The notes under the pieces were generated by a model. That model saw only the letters and a program-made list of their open reading frames with translations, was not told the DNA's origin and did not search any database. Shown piece by piece: positions 48,694 through 62,500 of a stretch of 64,000 nt of DNA. Where the stretch lies: NCBI RefSeq assembly GCF_008831285.2, contig NC_045138.2, forward strand, positions 35,703,115-35,767,114, in the 5' to 3' direction. This DNA comes from Nymphaea colorata (taxonomy: Eukaryota; Streptophyta; Magnoliopsida; Nymphaeales; Nymphaeaceae). Position numbers and translations under genes: made by a program. Every line of letters begins with the position of its first letter. Position 1 is the first letter of the stretch.

Positions 48694-51570
48694 TTGTCTT
48701 TCCAGTACTGTTCCATCAATTTGTCGTGCTGAGGTCTGATGCTTGGGTTGTCCACTTTATGTGTAAGTCCATCCTTATGTACATTTTGCATGTAAACTGC
48801 ATGTGAATGCTACTATGCTGGATCTTGTTGAAGCTTGCCTGTAGTATGTCGTAAGAATCCGGAGGGAGAGAAAGAATAATAGTAATGTTATGCACCGATG
48901 ATTTTGAACTGTAATTTAATGCATATTATGTAGCGATCTGCTTTTAGATGTAAGTTACCATAATTTAAATTTCTGTACATTTCATCCTTCTATCTTTTAT
49001 TTGTCAAGATTTTGATTCTTCATGCATTCAGAGTTGATCCTACTGTCTTTTAGCTTTTTTTTTTTTTTTTTTTGGTGTGTTTATGCCCCTCGTCCTCCTT
49101 TTCTGCTTTAGTTTGTCCCAATTCTGGGAAATGTTTTGCCTCTCCTGACGTATTTGACCCAGGTAGTGGCAGTCCTCTTGCTGATGATAGTCACTTGTGA
49201 AATGTGAAAGCCTGAGCGTCTACGGGCAGTGTTATGCATGAAATGCATGTGTGAGAACCTTTGGAATCGTTCAAATGGGAGGCGATGACAAATGGCAGGC
49301 TAAACCAGCACACCCTGGAAATGGGTTTCTTTCATCTCAGGTGTCGGTGGGACCAGTGTCTTACATATTATTCTTCGAAAGTTAAAAAGTCTGACTTTAA
49401 TTCATTCATTTTTTATTTTTTTTTTCTTAGGATGACACCATCCTCTAATCCAGCTTTGTAAAAACTAGGCTTCATAAAAATGAAGTTTTTTAATGAGTTT
49501 TTGAAACTTTTTTTTTTCAGGCGACACATCTAAAACAGTTTTTGAAGAACTTAAAGAGGACCCGGTTTTTCACTTCTTTTTACAAAACCAGATTTTGTGG
49601 GTTTTCTTCAAACCAGTTTTGATGCCCCCCAAACACTTCAACAACATAGTTTTGAAGTGTCAGCCAAACACCCCTTGTATTTGCCAAGATTATCTCCACC
49701 AAATGGAAGAAACTTGAAAACTTTCAATGCGTCATAGTAAGTACGTTCATGAAATGATAAACTGCCATTTTTTATCTTTGTGGTCATTGAATGCCGTATT
49801 TGCCATGTAACTTTCACCCTTAATGTGATTCGAATTGGAACATCCTTCCAAGCTTCATAAATATGACGATCTCAGATCGAAGAAAAGAATTTCATATCGG
49901 TAATAAGATTGGATAGAAAGAAATCATGCCTAACTAGATTCCATGAAACATATGCATGACAGCACGTAAACCACCAACCAAAACGAAACGTCGTCCCCGT
50001 CGCCTTCCCGCAGGACTTGGTAGCCGCTGCTGACCTTCACCTAAGGCATGCGGCAGGGGAAAAAATGCACGGTATGGGGTTCGACTTTTTTGGAGGGTAA
50101 AATTACTCTTCACCAGGGTAATCTTTTTTGTGCTTTACATGAAAGTGAAAAGCCGTACAAAAACGGCAAGTTTCTCCCGATGCATATGCACACAGTAAAA
50201 TCCAAACGAGGCCTAAAGGACAAAAAAAACTTCTGCAAACATCCTTACACTTTGCATTCTGTCATAGTAAGTTTCAATTTTTGTTTTTTCCATCGTTTGA
50301 TTAGTAAGTTTTTCTGAAAAGTACATTCCAGTAAAAGGTTTCTGGCTATCAAACTTGGTGAGAAAGAAGCAGACGAGGAAAAACTGAATATCGTTTCCGA
50401 CTTAGCCTATCAACCTGGGGGGATCATATGAGAAACTTCAAAACGAGCTTGTTCTCGATGTAAACTTGTATATCGAGCAGGTTTTTGTATAGTCTTTTCG
50501 ATCGTGCGCCTTGCAAGTACCCATTGTGAAGCAATGACAAGTGATCTTCTGCTTTCTTTTGTTTTTTAAGTCTGCCCAACAGAAGACGATGGTACAGTCC
50601 AGAATTATTTTATTTGCTAGTGCGCACATAATGAACTGTATTTAGCTGATAAATGTCGAAACTGTACTTTGCAGAAAATTAATGCCAGGGAATCGCAACC
50701 TCGGGGATTGATCATAGTCATACGGCCAGCCAAAGGTGGAATTTTACAAACTTGTTCACGTGAACTAGTTGCTTCGTAAGCATGATTTAAAACTTTGCAG
50801 CCAGAAAGAAAAATACAACTTACAAAGCCAGAATAGTACTGTACATTTGACATGGGTTTACAAATTTTCTTTTGAAAAATGGGGGACAGATTTATTTTCT
50901 CTTATAAATTTGTATTTTTCATGATATATTGATAAGATTTACGTTTTCCAAATTGTTTAAATTAAAAGAGTATGACAACACATTGTGGTCATATCGTAGC
51001 ATGTCTGTTTCCATCCATGTGGCACTGGTTACCACATGAAGTAACCAGTGAAGTAAATAAAGAAAATAGATGCATGACATTACGTTTACGTCCATATATA
51101 TCACGTCTCTACCTTGTACAGCCATGAAGTAAATAAAGAACAACCATTCTTTTTCTTGGCAATTTAATGCACAGAATAAAGAAAAGCAAGTGACCAGCAT
51201 TTTCCAATGTTCCACAGAGTTCATTTATTTTGGTTGGGGGCTAATTCTCAGATATATAGTTGCTTGCTTTTGAGTTTTAACTCAATCCCTATGCGTATTC
51301 TAAAAAAAAATTGCTCAATGATTAGCTATCACGTTGTGCAATGGGGGAAAACTATATCTTCCTCCCATGTGGGTAAATAACTATATGACAAGCAGCAACG
51401 TGGTGGCACCTGTGCCATCGGGGAAGTTCTCACAGTGGGACCCAAAAGAAAAAGCAGCGTCGATCCCACCTTCATCAGCCTAACAACAAAATCACTAGAC
51501 TGTTAGTGAGAAGTTAGAAATTTTCACGTTCTTTAGCATTTTTGTTGGGAAAATACAGATTTTTGTAAGG
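48694..51570. other. CID gene 3' UTR and intergenic DNA
   Basis: The CID 3' UTR probably runs to about 48960, with AATAATAG-type signals near 48865. A poly-T run lies near 49056-49074. At 49500-49680 there is a MITE-like scrap with GGCGACACATC at one side and GCCAAACACCCC at the other; the ends could not be paired. No gene is seen. Confidence 0.45.
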
Positions 51571-51759
51571 AATATGTTGACAGATTTAAGTTTTCAAGGG
51601 GAAAGAAAACTTGTTGGTGTTCTCCTCTTGACCACATATCTCAGTTGTCTAAGTCATGTCAAAGATAATCATGGGTTCCACAAAGCCCCCATGGACACAT
51701 CAGTCAATGTCAAGCAACAGTTGAAAGGAAAAGCTGGCTATGATCTTATCACTGCTCAA

Positions 51760-52034
51760 AGTTTCTTTCAAATCGAGTTGCTGGAGAAACTCACATCCAA
51801 AACTGCTCATTGGGTTACCAAGATTCGAAGTACTTCACTAGTTATATTTTGAGTTTCTTTCAAATCGCGTTGTTGGAGAAACTCACACGCAAAACTACTA
51901 AATGGGTTATCAAGATTCGAAGTACTTCAATAGATATATTTTGAGTTTCTTTCAAATGGAGTTGCTGGAGAAACTCACATCCAAGACTGCTCATTGGGGT
52001 GTCAAGATTCGAAGTACTTCACTAGATATATTTT
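51760..52034. repeat. 92-bp tandem repeat, three copies
   Basis: The units start at 51760, 51852 and 51944 with AGTTTCTTTCAAAT. Each includes TTGGAGAAACTCACA or TGGAGAAACTCACA, AAGATTCGAAGTACTTCA and TATATTTTG. Each pair differs at roughly 10% of sites. The 92-bp period is not a multiple of three, and a frame open in one copy closes in the next, so it is not a protein repeat. It lies 3' of the small peptide gene. Confidence 0.92.
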
Positions 52035-52457
52035 GCACATATATTTTCTCTGTACATCAATTAGCCAGGTTTGCCTCTTGGGCAGTGGATCTCGGAGGCA
52101 ACTAATAACAGAGGAAAAAGCAAATGGAAAAGGGGAAATATAGAATAGCAGAAGCGCAGTAGCTTTCCTAGTTTCTGCTAGAAGCCTAAAAAACATAAAG
52201 AGTGAAAAAAACAGAAACCTGCTACAAAAAGGGAAAAAGAGGAAAAGTTCATCCTCTTTGAAGTATAGTTACATCTGCCCCTGTGCCGCCGCTGCTATCA
52301 ATGCCTGTTAGAGAAAGAAAGTCGATCGAACTTCCACTTCGACCTGCTAAAAGAAAAACCCATATCATTTTTTTCCTTCCTTCTGCAGTGGATCCAAGAT
52401 TTGGTTATAGAGAACAACTGAGAAGCAGAAGAAGAAGATGTCGAAAGCATCAGAAGC

Positions 52458-52727
52458 TTACATATTCTGAGTAGGATTTGGTCTGCTCGGCGGGATCCTC
52501 CTCAAGCTCTCATTTGGCTCAGAGATGGGTTTGCCGGCATCCTTCTGCAGGCCGTTGAGAGTCTGATAAGACGAAACTGATGGAGGTGGTGCTGCGGGCT
52601 TTCTTGGTGCATTAACAGCTCCATGTCTTAGACTCCTAGCGTGGCAGAGAGAGAAGGGAGACATGAAGAGATGGACGCACAGGAGCAATAATAAGAGACA
52701 ATATGAGCTTTTGCTGATGCTTCTCAT
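52458..52727 (-). CDS. Small secreted peptide precursor, CLE/IDA-like
   Basis: Inferred role is an apoplastic signalling peptide perceived by a leucine-rich-repeat receptor kinase. Starting at the ATG at 52727 the product has 89 residues; an ATG at 52754 would add nine (MLHRSHPEA). I prefer the inner start because the hydrophobic core LLLLLLCVHLFM then sits close to the N-terminus as a classical signal peptide, with likely cleavage after LCHA. A variable Pro-rich middle follows. The extreme C-terminus is LRRIPPSRPNPTQNM. The 12-mer RIPPSRPNPTQN matches the CLE pattern with Pro at positions 4, 7 and 9 and Asn at 12, while IPPS-P-----N also resembles IDA-type peptides. There is no intron. It could be either family, and receptor and function are unknown. 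Confidence 0.75.
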   Translation of the reverse strand: MRSISKSSYCLLLLLLCVHLFMSPFSLCHARSLRHGAVNAPRKPAAPPPSVSSYQTLNGLQKDAGKPISEPNESLRRIPPSRPNPTQNM

Positions 52728-52804
52728 GGCTTCCGGATGGCTTCTGTGAAGCATTGTAGTTGGCGAAAGGGAGAAGAGAGACAGTATGAAGATGATGCAT
52801 TCGA

Positions 52805-52812
52805 TTTTATAT
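52805..52812 (-). promoter_or_regulatory. TATA box of the small peptide gene
   Basis: On the minus strand ATATAAAA lies about 80 bp upstream of the preferred start codon and about 50 bp upstream of the first ATG. This is consistent with a short leader. Confidence 0.5.
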
Positions 52813-55800
52813 GGGAGTGTGGGACTTTTCTAATAGGAAGGAAGCAGGCAGTCATGTGATGCAACTTTGACTGTTCCAACTTTGATTCACGTTTTTTGGG
52901 GAGTAAATCAAATTTTTCGAGGCTAAGTTGTATATGGAAGTCATGTGAGGAGGCACGTGACACTCAGTGGTGAACTTAGTTTAATCCTTTTAGTTTTAGA
53001 CTTAACCAGCTCTCTTTTCTCCCTTCTGTAACTGCAGAAGTACTGAACAGTTTATACTTTCTACCTTTAGTTTTCTGGGATAGTAGTGTACATGAGTTCA
53101 TAAACCAAAAATCTGCCAATCTCTTTCCAAGGATAATCACTAATACGAAGGCACTGCTTCTTCACATCTAGCAGATTAATATATCATATTTTGCAAACAT
53201 CCACGGGAGAAGAGATGTACACACAATGTGCAGGAAACTTCCGAGCAAGTGGTCACCAAGGGAACCCTAAGGGCCAGTTACATAAGAATTTTGCAAAGTT
53301 GTGTTACCATGTAATGTAGTCTCTCTCTCTCACGGCTTCCTTTTTCTTTTATAAGGTTGTCCTCATGCTTCACCTTTTCACAGTTCAAATTTACCGAAAG
53401 TTTCTCAGCATGTGATTCCTTTGTTTTTTGGGGGATAAAACTGAACTGCAAGCTCAACAGGCTAACTCAACGTATTAAAAGATAAGGACCCAACTGGTGC
53501 AGTTCTATGATCATTGGATCTTATGGGTCGAAACCCAATTTGATTTATGTCTGCGTCAGTCCAACTGGGGTCTGATCTCAGTTGGATCCACATGCTTCCT
53601 TCTGCCCAAGACTGGACTTTGGCTGCTTTATTCTAGTCAACCGAGACCCAGCCCGCATTTAATTCTTGATGCTTAAACTTCAACCTGTACCATGTATGGA
53701 CACTGACCCATTTCATAAATAACCCATTTTCTTTCCGAGTCTTTCATTTTCTTTTCTTTATTTCCACTTTGTTTATAGAAAATGAAGTCCGAATTGCCTG
53801 CAGTTTAAGAGCAGAAATTTCATGTAACTACGTACCAGAAACTTTACTGCCCTTTTCTGAAATTCAATCATACACATAATCGTTATGTTGGGAGCCCCAA
53901 CATCTACTTTTGTGGTCTTCCTCGTCGACGTATAAATAAAGATCTTATGAGTTATTAGTCGCACAAACTAATAAGATGAGTAAAAGACCTTACCTTTAAG
54001 ATTGCAGACAGTCAAGATCAAGTTCACACAGTTCGAATTTTAAGCAACTTTAAAATTTGATTTTCTGTGTGCCTTTCCAGGATCCATCTGAAGAGGGCAT
54101 CTAAAAAGTGACAGTATCTAGCAAGCACTTTTTCTTAGCCTTTTTACGCCTCGGATTCCTCTTTAACTAAAATTCTCCTTCAAAAGAACCCATTGCTTCT
54201 GACCAAAATTCAACCATGCAATTAAATAAGGACATGCTTTCTAGTACAAGCACATACACTCACAGAAGGTCCACTGGGCTTTCCTACCCTCATTGCTGGC
54301 ACTCTGCAATTTCATCAGAACCCACCTTCCCTAGCGTAGCGACGCCTGTTTTTGGGGGCAGAATATAGAATACTTGTTGTGATACCAAAAAGTATCTTTT
54401 TTTTCCTTTTAAGTTATAAAATTTTATTAAAGAACACATCCCTAGGAGAGTAGGAAATCTTGGTACCATCTCTCTCTCTCCCCCTCTCCCATCCATTTGG
54501 GTTTTTTTATACATCCCCCATTTTTCATAGACTTGAAGTGAGTTGAAACCAACGTTGATAATTAGAATAAGTCTCTTCTTCGCTTTTTTATTTTTTGTTT
54601 TTTGAGTTTAAGAGTGATGGCATGAATTTCAATTGGGCTGTCTTCTTGTTGTGTTCACTTGGAGATGATTCTTTCGGGGATGGTCTCATTGGGCTGTGAA
54701 GAAAGCTGGCTGATTGGACTTGAGTAACTTTTGGTGTCTTTTTCTTCTGTCTCTTTTGGTTAGCACATGGAGAAATAGCGTCATGTAATTATATTAATCC
54801 TTGTGTAATCGGCGATTCAGTAGTATGGTTGCATCATCTGACCTTGCCAGTGTCGTTGTTCAACATAGCTACAGTTGCAGTACATGAATGCCCACGGAAA
54901 ACTGTGGGCCTTCTACACACACGCACACACACAGACCTATTATTTTAAAGCATAGAAAACCATTGGTTATGCTTCAAATCAGCTTAGGCAACCATGTGAT
55001 GAATTGTTACTTTTCAGCTTCTACCAAAAAAGGATTAATCTATAGATCAGGCCATCATTATGCAGGAGGTTCAGAGTGAAGCAATTGATATATGTTCTAG
55101 CACGCTCTTCATGCTATCTATGATGCCTTAGACTTCAACTAGAGGAACTGACTAAATTTCGATCTGTAATTCTATCAATTCCTACCATTTAAAAGAGTTC
55201 TGAGAGTTCATACGACCTTAGGTTTCACTTCATACAAGCTTTTCAAAAAAGTTTCATAGGTACAGCAACGGCGTTCATGTTTATGAGCTGGATTTTTCAC
55301 ATAATGCCAAGTTAACCCTTCTTTTTTCTCCCTTTCGGTTACGCCAATTTGCCTCCGTCTGTGTGTTTCATTAGTCTCAATAAAGTGCAACTAGCAACTT
55401 GTTTTCCAACTGCAAGTACCCCGTTTCTAGGCGCAGGACCTCACGTATTTCATGACGTTGAAGCTGGTTGGATCGCTCATCAAAATGTTTAGGTATAGAC
55501 CACATTATTATTAAATTTATGAGGAAGATAGACAGTGATATGGGGAAGCAGAATATGAAATGACGATAGCCAGGGATGTATCTATGATTCTATATATTAC
55601 AGTTGGTGATCTTCAACGCAACATTATTCTATGTGCTACTTTCTCACCGAAAAACGCGGGGATAAATTGTTTATGTTGACAGTCCTCAAGCGTTATTTGA
55701 CTGTTGATGGTCCCAATCTTCGGAAACGGAAAAAGAGGACTCTTTGTCTATTCTACGCGTTCAAGCAAGAAGGATGTAATTGGATTCATGTACCATCTAC

Positions 55801-57864
55801 TTCCCAGATTTTAAAAATGAAGAAGATATTGCATGATCATATCCAATTCTAAGAAATGTAATTTATTTGCAACTTCACCCAAACCATGTTGGTTTGGTTG
55901 ACTACCATTCGGTATCTTCCATTCAACAAGTTGGTATTTTGAAATTCGACTGCATTAGCTGTATGGGTCAAGTTTCCTGTTAAAGGAAAACTAGCAAAAC
56001 AGAAAAAGCCATGACTTTGATGTGTTGGAAAGAATCGGTAGATTGCATGAATTTAATACCCGAAATGACAGAACAGGGCAATGTGAATGGAGGAATAGCT
56101 TTCCTGCCAATATGATGAATTCTTTAGGCAACAGAAGAAAAAGAGGTTTTGCATTCAGTCGAACTGGTGTAAATCGAGGAGACATTTTGACCAAGTTCTA
56201 GAACCCAGGAACTGAAAGCAAGTGTGCAGAAATTTTCGGGTTTTTGCATACATGAACACCCAGCTCAAGCTTTGATGCTTATGAGAACAACATTAACACC
56301 CAGATGAATCAAGAATCAGGAGCTTCAATAAATTCATTGTTTCTTGTTTCATGTAATAGTCCCTCACGACTTGGCCCCAAAATCGCACAGATCTTTCAAT
56401 GTTTGAAATGTAATTTGCAACCAAAAGCTGCAGAATCAAGAGTCTGATGTGCCACGATACGTTGAGCTCCAAATGATTATTCCCCGGAGATTCTGGGTTG
56501 AAATTTTGAATTCATACAAGCTCGAAAGCGGATTCCCTTTCTCATAATTCAAGAGCGGTTGGGTTCCAATATACTGGTCAAATTTTGTGGTTTATTCTAA
56601 TCCCTGCCTTCCCTCTTTCCCCTGTCTCTTGCTGGGAGATTCCAATTATGCTTTCTTCATCAGGTTCTTTCTTCAAAATAAACAGAATTCTGCTTCTTGG
56701 TGGTCTACTGCAAGTGTAAGCAAGCACCTAGTCGTCACACATAGCCTTCAGCTATGTACACTTTAAGTTACTGAGCAGGCTGCAGCTAGCAGTTGAACAT
56801 GCCTCTTCTCCTTGAGACTCTATTTGAGTGCCTAGAGATGGATTAGATTAGCTAGACAATAGCACATCGTGGGTCATCTGTCTTTTCTCCATTGAAAAAT
56901 CTGTGGTCGATCTAAGGGCTTGCATGGTGGCTAAAAGTTGCTGGAGATCTATTATGTGGATGTCATATATAGCATAGGTTATACTGACCCTGCATCTCTA
57001 GGTGGGTGGGTAATGAGAATCAATGGTTATAATGTATCAGCTTGTTATCTATTGCAAAATAAAGTTGGTTTAATCCCTGAGATTTTGAAATTTGACGTGA
57101 ACAACTTATTTGTTGGAGAAAATGACAGAATAGTGCCATTGCATTTGCATTCGCAACTTTATGATGTGATAATTCGCTCCAATTTTATCTTGTGTCCAAA
57201 CAGCTGCCTATAAGGTGAGGAACCTGCAGTGCTGGACGACGCAGAGTGGCAGCAGAAGCCACAGAGGCGTCCTCTTCCTGCAGAAAGGTGAAGTAGGAAA
57301 CTATGCCATCAGTTTAAATGGATATATGTGCGTTCAGTTTCTTGAGACTGAAAGTCCATCATTGCCTAGTAATCAGTCATCCTTTGAGGTGAGTTTTTCT
57401 CGTAGAAACCTGCAATATGGCTCCATGAACTAATCTCTGTTTCTATTGCTCGTGGCCATGATGAACTGTAATTCGGTAGCGGAAGAGGAAGTAGGGTCAC
57501 GTAATCAAGCATGCCCGATGCGTGCAGAAGCAAATCCTGCATACCTACCACATGCTTAAAAATATCGCAGGATATTCGATCCTTTCCTCTTGTCAATCAA
57601 ATATATTATAGAGGACAAACACGTAGCCTACCAGTACTTAATCATGCAGACCCATATCAGCCACATGGCCACTGGCTTTTCTTTCTCCTATTTCCAAAAA
57701 GGTGTAGGCGCGACTCCCGACTCCTTTTACTTGTTTACATCATTTGACGCATGATTCTAGCTAAACTATTCTCTTCAAAGACAAACATTAGGTACTCATG
57801 AATGCGTGAGAGGTTAGGCAGGTACCAGCACATTTTTAAGTAATTAAAGTTTCAACTAGGGGAG

Positions 57865-57866
<2 letters not shown>

Positions 57867-57944
<78 letters not shown>
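57867..57944. repeat. Compound microsatellite (TA)n(GA)n
   Basis: About 14 TA units are followed by about 24 GA units with one interruption (GAAAGA). Confidence 0.97.
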
Positions 57945-58652
57945 TGGATTGATAGAATGTTTTTTGGGTCTTATTTTAAATGGTTTGAGCTAAAAACATA
58001 ATCTTTTTATGCTTCTTCAAGCAAGGATCCAATCTCGAGCACCGATCTTGCCTCATGTTTATTAAGCTTTTTCGTGATATTAATTTCTTAAAACAAAGTG
58101 GTTGCAGGTCACTCGAGTTTTAGCCTTCCACGCACCATCCCATTTATTAAAATGGGTTTCTGCCCGTAAACTAAAGCAACGACGTCAAAATTGTATGCAG
58201 GTAACATTTTTAATTGTTCAAGAAAAAGATATGCGAGTATGAAATTCTTAATTTCATATTCAAGAATAAATACAGAAACGTCAAACAGAGAGTGAAGATA
58301 TAAGAACATGCCTCGTGCCTTCACTAACCATTCTTCGCCTTCATAATCTATCTTGAAAAAGATTTAGGATCTCATTAGATGGATTATCATGTTTTTCAAA
58401 GTAGTGTTGAAATGATTTATCGTTTATTTGGTCAGTAGGTTGGACCAAGTCCATCAATCAATAGGTTGAATATGTAGCCACACTCATCATTTACCAAGGC
58501 CGTGAAAGGCAAAGATAGTTAAATATACATGCCAACCACTTATATGAGTTGAGAAGTACACAATCGCAAACGAACTTGAACATTTTATCCATGCGCAGAT
58601 TAGGGCAAATTATAGTGAATGATCATGTCTCACATAAAAATTATTAAAATTT

Positions 58653-58785
58653 GCCAGTTAGTTATTGCAGTGACTTTTTATTATAGCAAACAATATGTGC
58701 AGTATTAGTCAAACCATGTCAATTAAATTTTTACAAAGGCTGCTAGTTATTGCAGTGAATTTCTATTATAGCAAACATCTAGTTA
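58653..58785. repeat. Short spaced direct repeat
   Basis: TAGTTATTGCAGTGA followed by TATTATAGCAAACA occurs at about 58660 and again at about 58745. Confidence 0.6.
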
Positions 58786-59581
58786 GGTTGCGTTTGTTTA
58801 TGCAACTTTGCTAACCGGATGTTAAATTCATGTCAGGAATGGAATGGTTTGTCACTCTCTTCGAAAGACGGAGCACCAACCGATGGGCCTCAACGCGAGT
58901 TGGACCATGACATCCTGTCATCAATTACTGGTATTATACTCATGGAGGCATTAGCAGGATGAAGGAGCAAATGGGACATCAGGATTTGCTGTATCATTTT
59001 TGTTGGTCTCTACATCAGAATGGTCATCCTTGCACGGGGACAGGATCTTCGTCGTGGATTACTTTTGCAACACTGTAGCTCTGTTCTATTTCTTAACAAA
59101 AAAGTCATACCCCGAATATATCAGGACGAGCTAGCCTTATGCCGCACACAAAAAACCATGACACAGTCGAGCAAGGAAAGAAATATGAGATGATGCAACA
59201 TCTAATAAAATTGGTAGCAACACCATATTGATGCCAAAAAAAAGTTTACAGGATTGCCACGGTTCTGCAAAAGGCAATACAATGGCTGTAAACATACTCA
59301 AATTCAGCTTGATTTAATTCACTCCAGTGAATGAAGGAGAGAACTTTATCGACTCTGGAAACAATATACAAATATACGACAAATATGACTTCCTAAATTC
59401 ATCTGACTGACTTATTATGAAAAGAATCACGGATATTTACATAGTTCCTTTCAAGAACAATTCCAAAGACTCCAAAAGGGAAGAAGCAAACCAGGAAAAG
59501 AACACTCCCAAGACTCAAAAAAAGAAGAGCAAATGACAAATCTGCACAGAAGAAGGCTACTTGGGGTTGGTCACTACAAGA

Positions 59582-62500
59582 TCATAATCCCGATAATTCA
59601 CCTATTGAGAAATCATGGCTTGACTTTGGACTGTAGAGTATCTCACACGGCCTATCATTAAGGCTATCCTTTAATATTGTAATCTGGCCCTCCTTGAGTA
59701 ATATTTCTTCATCAAGCGCTTCAATCTTTTTGCGCAAAGTATCCAACTCATAATTTTGTAACATATTCTTTTCACTGTATTCTTTCACTTGTTCCCACAT
59801 TAGATCTCTCTCTTTTGATACCTGACTCAGTATTCCCTTCAACGCTGCAAGCTCTTTCTGGCAATTTTGTGCTTCCATTTCAAGCTTGTTTACTGTTTCA
59901 TTCTTTCTGCCAACCTGCCCATGATTTGTAGCTCAGAAATGAAATGAATGACATTTTTTTGGATGTAACATGAAGACATAATTTGAGAGAAAAAGGAGTA
60001 AAGACAATGGTCACAGAAAAGGATTATGAGACAGCAATTTTACACTTCATGTGATGCTAAAATGGTGACCCATTTCCCTTCTGCTACTGAAAACAAATGA
60101 GCATCCATCCAAATAAATATGGATAAATTTAATGGTCAAGATGAAACATGTACCTCAAGTTCAAGGTCCTTTACTTTATGGGTTAGGCAGGACAAGGAAT
60201 CCTGAGTTCTCTGAATCTCTGACTTCAGTATGTCATGAAGTCTCACTGATGAAGCAAGCTCTGTTTGAAGATGTTCTAACTCGACCTCCTTTGACCACAA
60301 CTTTTCTCTCAGTACTCTGGCCACTAGAACTTCTGCTTCTAGCTCAAAGCAGGTATTCACCTAAATAACCAAGGAAAACAATATTAACAAAGTTAAGGGG
60401 AAAAAGTAACTCCCATCAACTTAAAAGCCCTTATACATGGTTGATGAAAGCAAGAATGAGCAATTAAGCCCTTATACATAGTTGACACGGACATGGTTGG
60501 GATTCATATATGGATAGGCCCTAAATTCAGTAGCTTATATTCCATACAGTCCTGTAGAACCACACATCATTTACATGGATGTTGACAACAGTCCACATGG
60601 TTTATGTAATAAAGGAAAGAAAAAAATAAGAAAAAGATGCTTAACATTTGGCCAAAATAACAAATCATGCTTTGAAAAATAACAAAAAGGCGCTCAACTT
60701 TTGAAATAAATTCTCAAATAGCAGCCTACTAAAAGAAAACGTTAATTTTTTATATTAAAATAATAAAAAATGCACCTCGTAAAACCACTCTTCTTTGGTT
60801 GAAGAAAGATATTTTTGTTCACAAGAGGGTATTTTTGTCATTTTATGCCCAAAATTAATTTTTTCTTTTAATAGGCAGCTCTCTGAGAATTTCTCTCAAG
60901 AGTTGGACATCTATTTCTTAACTTTCAAAAGTTGGGCGATGATCCATTATTTGTCCAAAGGTTAAGCGCTTTTTTAAACTTTTTTTCTAAACCAAATTAT
61001 GTCAATACATTTAAGTTGTTGAGCATGTTTACTTTGTTGCTATTATAATGCTGTGGTCCACAGAAGTTCCTTCATTTCAAGAGTTCTTATTATATGCACA
61101 TCTGGTCACATCGGCGGATGGACTTTAGAGAAAGGACAGAAGTTATGAGCAGCACCAATTGATGTAGGCATGTCAAGCACATCCTCATATGGCAAGGGAA
61201 ATATACAGTGTTATTCATTATGCATACAGTGAAAAATAGGAAATAACATCTTAATGGTGCTTGCGTGATCTCATCATCAGAGATAGTTCTACTGAATATT
61301 TTCTATGTTCCATCCTTTTTTGCCATTTCCCTGTATGATATAACCTATGCTAATCATTACACATTTGAAAAAAGGATGCAACTACCAACTTCACACACAT
61401 TGCTACTCAAAAAATTCAGTTAGCAAATGGACTAACAAAGCCAAAACAAACAAAAGAATTGAAAAAAGGAACTTCCGTTACCTGCAACTTGTGCAGCTTG
61501 AGCCCTCGTTTGGGTTCATTTTCATCAACATTTGACAATTGACTTTGACAATCTCCAGTTACAAGGTTGAACCTCTCATGCAAAAATCCAGATGTTATCT
61601 GCAGGCTCCTTTTGAAACTCTCGATTTCTTGCTTCAATCTCTGGAGTTTCAGGTCAATTTCAAGGAAAGAATAGCTTGCTAATTGATGATTACCATCTCC
61701 TAAAGGTCTGTCTTGCTCGGAATATGAATCGTGTAGCTTTATTTTAATATAATCCAATAATTCATCACACATCGAACAGCTCTGATCAAGTAGAAACAGC
61801 CCTTGGTCCTGCAAGCTCTCAGTCCGAGCATGAAGTTCTTGATCAAGCTTGACAGTTGCAGATCCACCACCATTTCCAGTAGTTTGTAATCTCTCCAGGA
61901 GGCCTATGTTCTCCTTTCTGAGCATCTCTATTTCAACTCTTGAGGAGTCCAACTCCTTCCTTAATGTTTGCTCTAGACCTGTCAGTCTCAGTTCTTCCAT
62001 CTGTAATTTGCACGCATAGTCATCTTTATCAAATGCTGCCTTCCCAATCTCAATGTTCAAATTAAGCCTTAACCCATTTATTGTCTTCTCTTGGTCATTG
62101 CAAGTCTTTTGTAGTCTAACCACCACTCTCTGTAGGTCCTTACTCTCAATTTCCTTTTTGTTATAGTTTCTTCCAATCAAGTCTCTTTCAGCTTCTGTTT
62201 CTTTGCATTGTTCCTCCATCTCAATTAGGGATTGCCGAACAGTAGAAACTTCCAGCATTGATTCTTCCAATTTCTTCTTTAAATCACCCAGCTGCAGCTC
62301 CTTATTTTCTAGCCTTGCATGGTTGTCTATTTCTTTGCTACTCAAGGAAACAACTTCTCTCTGAAGAGAGACATTTTGCTCTGCCAAATCCCTTACACGC
62401 TCTCGAAGTCTCTTCTCTTCTTGTTTAAATTTTTCATGCTTAGACGACCAGTCTCCTGATCTCCTGTCCAATTCCCTTTCCAAGCATGATTGAATTTCAT

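Larger units (their letters stand above)
52830..59570. other. Intergenic region, no gene recognised
   Basis: I see only short open frames without motifs. The longest, 56938-57213 and 57215-57433, have no recognisable domain. CT-rich patches occur near 53325 and 54470 (the latter on a GA/CT-rich stretch), and a CA repeat lies near 54918. The microsatellite at 57867 and the direct repeat at 58653 are listed separately. Confidence 0.45.

Noticed and set aside
51574-52105. Protein gene across the 92-bp repeats
   Set aside because: The repeat period is not a multiple of three, and each copy shifts or closes the frame.
56938-57433. Two adjacent plus-strand frames of 91 and 72 codons
   Set aside because: No recognisable domain, no consistent splice signals, and codon content looks random.
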